Source of the DNA: Gammaproteobacteria bacterium
GTDB lineage: Bacteria > Pseudomonadota > Gammaproteobacteria > Granulosicoccales > Granulosicoccaceae
Direction: 5' to 3'
Assembly: GCA_002746645.1 (NCBI GenBank)
Contig: PDPU01000006.1
Location: forward strand, 1-47,249
Length of the DNA stretch: 47,249 nucleotides
The notes under the pieces were generated by a model, which was given only the letters and a program-made list of their open reading frames with translations, searched no databases and was not told the DNA's origin. The stretch's first letter is position 1. Every line of letters begins with the position of its first letter. Position numbers and translations under genes: made by a program. Positions 43,856 through 47,249 of this stretch are shown piece after piece.

Positions 43856-44796
43856 ACGCCCGTGTGAGGCACGGGGGCGCAACCACCACCTGGTTTTTCG
43901 AGGCTGAATCGCGCTTCGGCAAGCTGCTGTTCGGTCTTGCCGCGGAAACACCTCTGAGTGAACCAACCAACGTGGTGCAGGCGCTGCAGGTCAGCGAAGT
44001 CTTCGAGCCCGTATTTGCCGAAATCGAGACAAGGCTAGCCTGCACGCTTGATGCGCGGCCCCGGCTGCATCGACAGAGTCACGACCACGATGCATCCGCG
44101 GCAACGGACAGCCATGACCACAGGCAGCGTTCCCCGCACGATCCACTCAACTCACCTGCACTGACGCTTCGCTGCAAGGCCACTCTCGCCGAGCCCGGCA
44201 CCGACATCGAAGTGCGGTTTCCGCCCGCGGCATGGGCCGCGCTTCCGGAACTTGCCGTGGAAACGTGGCCAGAGAGTCTGAGCGCTTGCTGGTTGCAAAC
44301 GGGTGTCGACATCATCATCAGCCAACCCGAACTGGGTGAAGAGGACGAAGCGCGCCTCGAAACAGGCAACGTGCTGCTGCTACCCGAGTCATTCAGCGAA
44401 AGCTGGACCATCAGTCTGTCGCTGTTGCAGAAGCACATACAGCTTCGAGGACACATCAGTACAAGGCCACCGGTGTGCACGATACATCCGGCCTCACCGA
44501 TCAGTGAAGCTGTCGTTGCAGAGCGGCCTGAAGAGACTCGACCGCGGCAGCGCTGCACCGTTTCACATCGTTGGCACGTCGATCCCGCCACCCTCTTCAA
44601 GCCCGAATTGAGTCTTCCGCCCGAGTTCCTCGATGATGTCTGGCAACTGACCGGAGCGAATGGTGCCGTACGAAACGGACACCTCGTACCGATATCCAGA
44701 GGCTATGGCCTGCTCCTCGGTTCGGACATGAACCGGCACAACGGCACTGCACCACACGAGACACGGATCGACAGGGTTGCCTCGACATGGATCTGA
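43852..44796 (+). CDS. sctQ: T3SS cytoplasmic ring (C-ring) protein SctQ
   Basis: Sorting-platform protein with SPOA domains. The 314-residue product is divergent; the C-terminus PEFLDDVWQLTGANGAVRNGHLVPISRGYGLLLG fits the SPOA fold, and VDIIISQPELGEEDEARLETGNVLLLPE resembles the first module. A His/Asp-rich stretch (HRQSHDHDASAATDSHDH) within the N-terminal half is unusual. It overlaps the regulator gene and sctR. The call leans on its place before sctRST. Confidence 0.82.
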   Translation: MNARVRHGGATTTWFFEAESRFGKLLFGLAAETPLSEPTNVVQALQVSEVFEPVFAEIETRLACTLDARPRLHRQSHDHDASAATDSHDHRQRSPHDPLNSPALTLRCKATLAEPGTDIEVRFPPAAWAALPELAVETWPESLSACWLQTGVDIIISQPELGEEDEARLETGNVLLLPESFSESWTISLSLLQKHIQLRGHISTRPPVCTIHPASPISEAVVAERPEETRPRQRCTVSHRWHVDPATLFKPELSLPPEFLDDVWQLTGANGAVRNGHLVPISRGYGLLLGSDMNRHNGTAPHETRIDRVASTWI

Positions 44797-45440
44797 CCAC
44801 GTTTTCTCCATCCTCGGCGCTCCTCACGGTCATCCTGCTTGCCCTGGCACCGTTCGCCGCCGTCATGGTCACTTCCTTCACGAAGATCGTGGTGGTACTG
44901 AGCCTGCTTCGGAACGCGCTCGGGCTGCAACAGGTGCCTCCGAACCTCGTGATCAATGCGCTTGCAATGGTGCTGACCATCTACGTCATGTACCCGGTCG
45001 GCCGTGAAGTCATGACGGTGCTCGACGAGAACCCGGTGGTGATCGAATCGAGTGCCGATCTGCTGCGCGTTGCCGACACCGCCAAGGAACCCGTCCGGGA
45101 GTTTCTGCTCGAGCACACCGATGCGCTCGAACAGCGGTTCTTCCACAACACGATCGAGCGCATACAGAACAAGGACGATGCCGAACCCGTGGCACCCACC
45201 GACTTCATCGTGCTGGTGCCCGCCTTCACCATCAGCGAGCTGACCGAAGCGTTTCAGATCGGCTTCCTGATCTTTCTGCCCTTCATCGTGATCGACCTCG
45301 TCATCGCCAACATCCTGATGGCCATGGGCATGCTGATGCTGTCGCCGACGATCATCTCTCTGCCATTCAAGCTGCTGCTGTTCGTGGTGGTGGAAGGCTG
45401 GGCCAAGCTCGCACATGGCCTGGTACTCACCTATCTCTGA
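44787..45440 (+). CDS. sctR: T3SS export apparatus protein SctR (FliP family)
   Basis: Five copies form the core of the export pore. The 217-residue protein has the FliP signature FTKIVVVLSLLRNALGLQQVPPNLVINALAM, TDFIVLVPAFTISELTEAFQIGFLIFLPFIVIDLVIANILMAMGM and the ending LLLFVVVEGWAKLAHGLV. No N-terminal signal peptide is seen, as in virulence-type SctR. A FliO-like gene in the locus may assist its assembly. Confidence 0.97.
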   Translation: MDLTTFSPSSALLTVILLALAPFAAVMVTSFTKIVVVLSLLRNALGLQQVPPNLVINALAMVLTIYVMYPVGREVMTVLDENPVVIESSADLLRVADTAKEPVREFLLEHTDALEQRFFHNTIERIQNKDDAEPVAPTDFIVLVPAFTISELTEAFQIGFLIFLPFIVIDLVIANILMAMGMLMLSPTIISLPFKLLLFVVVEGWAKLAHGLVLTYL

Positions 45441-45467
45441 CGCTGCTACCGGGATTGTTGCTGCACC

Positions 45468-45743
45468 ATGATTGATGCCGAAGTCATCAAGCTGACCCAG
45501 CAGGCCCTGTGGCTGGTACTGTTGCTGGCCACACCACCGGTACTCGCCGCAGCCGTGACGGGTCTCGTGGTGGCGCTGATCCAGGCCGCCACGCAACTAC
45601 AGGAACAGACGGTGCAATACGCACTGAAGTTCTTCGCCATCGTGCTGTCGATCTTCCTGACCATGGCACTCACGGGCGCGACCCTGTACCAGTACAGTGA
45701 TCGCATCTTCAGCGATTTTCCCAGCATGGTGGCCGAGGACTGA
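45468..45743 (+). CDS. sctS: T3SS export apparatus protein SctS (FliQ family)
   Basis: A 91-residue protein with two membrane helices, MIDAEVIKLTQQALWLVLLLATPPVLAAAVTGLVVALIQAATQLQEQT, the typical FliQ/SctS pattern. Forms the lower part of the export gate. Order sctR-sctS-sctT is conserved. Confidence 0.95.
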   Translation: MIDAEVIKLTQQALWLVLLLATPPVLAAAVTGLVVALIQAATQLQEQTVQYALKFFAIVLSIFLTMALTGATLYQYSDRIFSDFPSMVAED

Positions 45744-45747
45744 GGCC

Positions 45748-46554
45748 TTGGAAACGTCGGAACTCTTTGCCATCGCATCCGAACAGATTCTCCTGTTCGG
45801 CGCATCGGCGATGCGGCTTTCCGTCGCCTTTCTGATGCTGCCGCTGTTCGCCAACCAACTCATCCCCCCGTTGATCCGGAACGCCCTTTTCCTCGCGCTC
45901 TCGCTGATGGCTTTCGTATTGCAGCCGACGCTCGACATCTCGGCACTGCAGGGACACGAGTGGGGTGTACTGTTTCTGAAGGAGGCATTCGTCGGCGTGA
46001 CGATCGGCTTCTTCTTCGGCATTTTCGTCTGGGCCTTCGAAGCGGCCGGCGAAATCATCGACACGATGATCGGTGCCAGTGCAGCGATGCTTTTCGACCC
46101 CTTGTCCGGGCATCAGGTCACGCCGATCGGCGAATTCATCGGGCGCTGGATCAACTACGTGTTCCTTGCCGCCGGTGGCCTGCTGTTCCTGACCACCGCC
46201 GTCCTCGAAAGCTACGTGATCTGGCCGTTGACGGAAAACCTGCCCAACCTGCGGATGGCGAGCGTGGTGCTGTTCGAGCGAGAGATATCCACCTTCATGC
46301 GTCTGATGCTCACGCTGATATCACCCATACTGGTGATCATCATGATCATCGACATCTCGCTCGGCATGCTCAACCGTTTCTCTCAACGTCTGAACGTGTT
46401 CTTCATCTCGATATCGATCAAGGGACTCGCTGCCGTGTTCGTTCTGGCCCTGTTGATACCGATACTGATCGGCGTTCTCGAACGGGAACTGAACGCTCAT
46501 CGGAACAGTATCGACGGGATGCTGAATGAGGTTCTGCAGATGCCGGAACGTTGA
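45748..46554 (+). CDS. sctT: T3SS export apparatus protein SctT (FliR family)
   Basis: Single-copy member of the export gate. From a TTG at 45748, preceded by GAGG, the 268-residue product has about six to seven membrane helices with MRLSVAFLMLPLFANQLIPPLIRNALFLALSL, IGFFFGIFVWAFEAAGEIIDTMIGASAAMLFDPLSG and LVIIMIIDISLGMLNRFSQRLNVFFISISIKGLAA. The frame is open to 45697 inside sctS, but the TTG gives a family-like N-terminus just after the sctS stop. Last gene of the operon. Confidence 0.94.
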   Translation: METSELFAIASEQILLFGASAMRLSVAFLMLPLFANQLIPPLIRNALFLALSLMAFVLQPTLDISALQGHEWGVLFLKEAFVGVTIGFFFGIFVWAFEAAGEIIDTMIGASAAMLFDPLSGHQVTPIGEFIGRWINYVFLAAGGLLFLTTAVLESYVIWPLTENLPNLRMASVVLFEREISTFMRLMLTLISPILVIIMIIDISLGMLNRFSQRLNVFFISISIKGLAAVFVLALLIPILIGVLERELNAHRNSIDGMLNEVLQMPER

Positions 46555-46639
46555 AGCTACTGCGGGATCGTCATCCAAGGAGCCCCGAATACGAATCATT
46601 GCGTCTGCTCACGGAGAATGTCAGATCTGCCGTGCAACA

Positions 46640-47249
46640 TCAAAGACACTTGTAGTGCACGAATACGTTTGCATACCGTTCACCGTCGAACGGCTCCGGC
46701 CTGCCGTGCAACAAGCGCGCACCCTCGTAGAACAGCATCTCGCCAGGCTCCAGCAACACTGCGTGAGTCCGAAACTGATGATCATGCATGAACAATGGCC
46801 AGGGCGTACGAACACCCTGCTGATCAACGTTGAGTATGACACTGGCTATGTGGGTCTCGACCCTGTCCCTGTGCATCTTCAGGATGCTGCCTCGCAAGTA
46901 CTCGCGTATTCCGTATACGTATGTCGGCACAAGGTAGTCACCCGCCCAGGCCTCGACCAGCGGCTGCAATTCAGCATGCAGGAGTTCACGCAACGCCTGG
47001 GGCAACTCGAGCATCCGTGTAGTAACTGCATCGTCTGCCGATCTCGGAATGAAGTCCGGTACATGCTCATCTTCATGTTCCCGACTATCCGATTGATTGA
47101 ACTCACGCAATGCAGACATCAGACCGGACGGCACTTCGGCCTTCATGAAGCCATTTCGCGTCAACATCCGCGGAAGCTCCTGCAATGACGTATCGGCATG
47201 GAAGCTTTCATCCTCGCTTCTGAACCATTTCGTCAGTATCGCCTTGTAA
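46640..47249 (-). CDS. 2-oxoglutarate/Fe(II)-dependent oxygenase-like protein, partial
   Basis: The frame is open to the window edge, so the N-terminus is missing; at least 202 residues are visible. KMHRDRVETHIASVILNVDQ carries an HxD iron pair, and ARLLHGRPEPFDGERYANVFVHYK gives the distal His and the 2-oxoglutarate-binding Arg, as in prolyl-hydroxylase-like double-stranded beta-helix oxygenases. The central part (DYLVPTYVYGIREYLRGSILKMH) also fits. Substrate unknown. It converges on sctT with about 85 bases between and is probably outside the T3SS operon. Confidence 0.75.
   Translation of the reverse strand, partial: YKAILTKWFRSEDESFHADTSLQELPRMLTRNGFMKAEVPSGLMSALREFNQSDSREHEDEHVPDFIPRSADDAVTTRMLELPQALRELLHAELQPLVEAWAGDYLVPTYVYGIREYLRGSILKMHRDRVETHIASVILNVDQQGVRTPWPLFMHDHQFRTHAVLLEPGEMLFYEGARLLHGRPEPFDGERYANVFVHYKCL

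Noticed and set aside
32196..46554. Flagellar export cluster
   Set aside because: A secretin, SctI rod, SctJ lipoprotein, SctD ring, SctK and SctP are present, and no flagellin, hook or rod genes are; it is an injectisome despite the FliO-like gene.
46640..47000. Further TACGTA-like hits near the oxygenase gene
   Set aside because: They lie within coding sequence, are not placed before a start codon, and lack the downstream element.

Overview
The window is chromosomal DNA of a Gammaproteobacterium outside the Enterobacterales. The evidence is gene order: lolB-ispE-tRNA-Gln-prs; hemA-prfA-prmC followed at a distance by moeB and acpH, much as in pseudomonads; Hsp33, SlyX, RsmJ and YajQ; and a full gatCAB set. 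No genus can be named from sequence alone. Codon use is GC-rich throughout. No integrase, transposase or rRNA gene was seen.

Left part (1-22.8 kb), mostly housekeeping. Positions 1-2.9 kb are accessory and decaying: a frameshifted DUF222/HNH-type remnant running off the edge, an intact TPR-array gene, and a collapsed TPR paralogue with two frame changes. Then come prs, tRNA-Gln(UUG), ispE, lolB and a TPR lipoprotein on the minus strand. hemA-prfA-prmC-ppx run on the plus strand and converge on ppk1, so both polyphosphate enzymes sit inside the usual prmC-moeB neighbourhood. acpH, moeB, hslO, a BON lipoprotein, gatCAB, slyX, a Rieske-like protein without cluster ligands, rsmJ and yajQ follow.

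Right part (22.9-46.6 kb) is a type III secretion (T3SS) locus. The plus-strand operon reads sctV, sctD, a needle/filament candidate, sctI, sctJ, sctK, sctL, sctN, sctO, sctP, a cytoplasmic FixL-like histidine kinase, a FixJ-like response regulator, sctQ, sctR, sctS, sctT. On the minus strand lie sctU, a FliO-like gene (normally flagellar), an EspA-like secreted protein, a beta-propeller lipoprotein, the secretin sctC, a 77-residue protein, a lipoprotein with an 18-bp tandem repeat, a frameshifted candidate immunity gene, and a polymorphic-toxin-like protein ending in a PD-(D/E)XK nuclease domain.

The most interesting signal ties these together. A near-palindromic site (core ACGTGTAAATACGTAT on the minus strand) lies at exactly the same distance (70.5 bp, centre to start codon) from the nuclease-toxin gene and from the 77-residue gene, with the same downstream element TAGTGTCC. 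The two proteins share N-terminal sequence. Each site is preceded by a copy of the sctC 3' end: the real one, and a decayed copy 2.6 kb away. This looks like a duplicated segment (sctC tail, operator-promoter, secretion N-terminus), one copy of which was joined to a toxin. A weaker third site precedes the EspA-like gene. The embedded FixL/FixJ-type pair is the obvious candidate regulator. The window ends in a partial 2OG-Fe(II) oxygenase-like gene.
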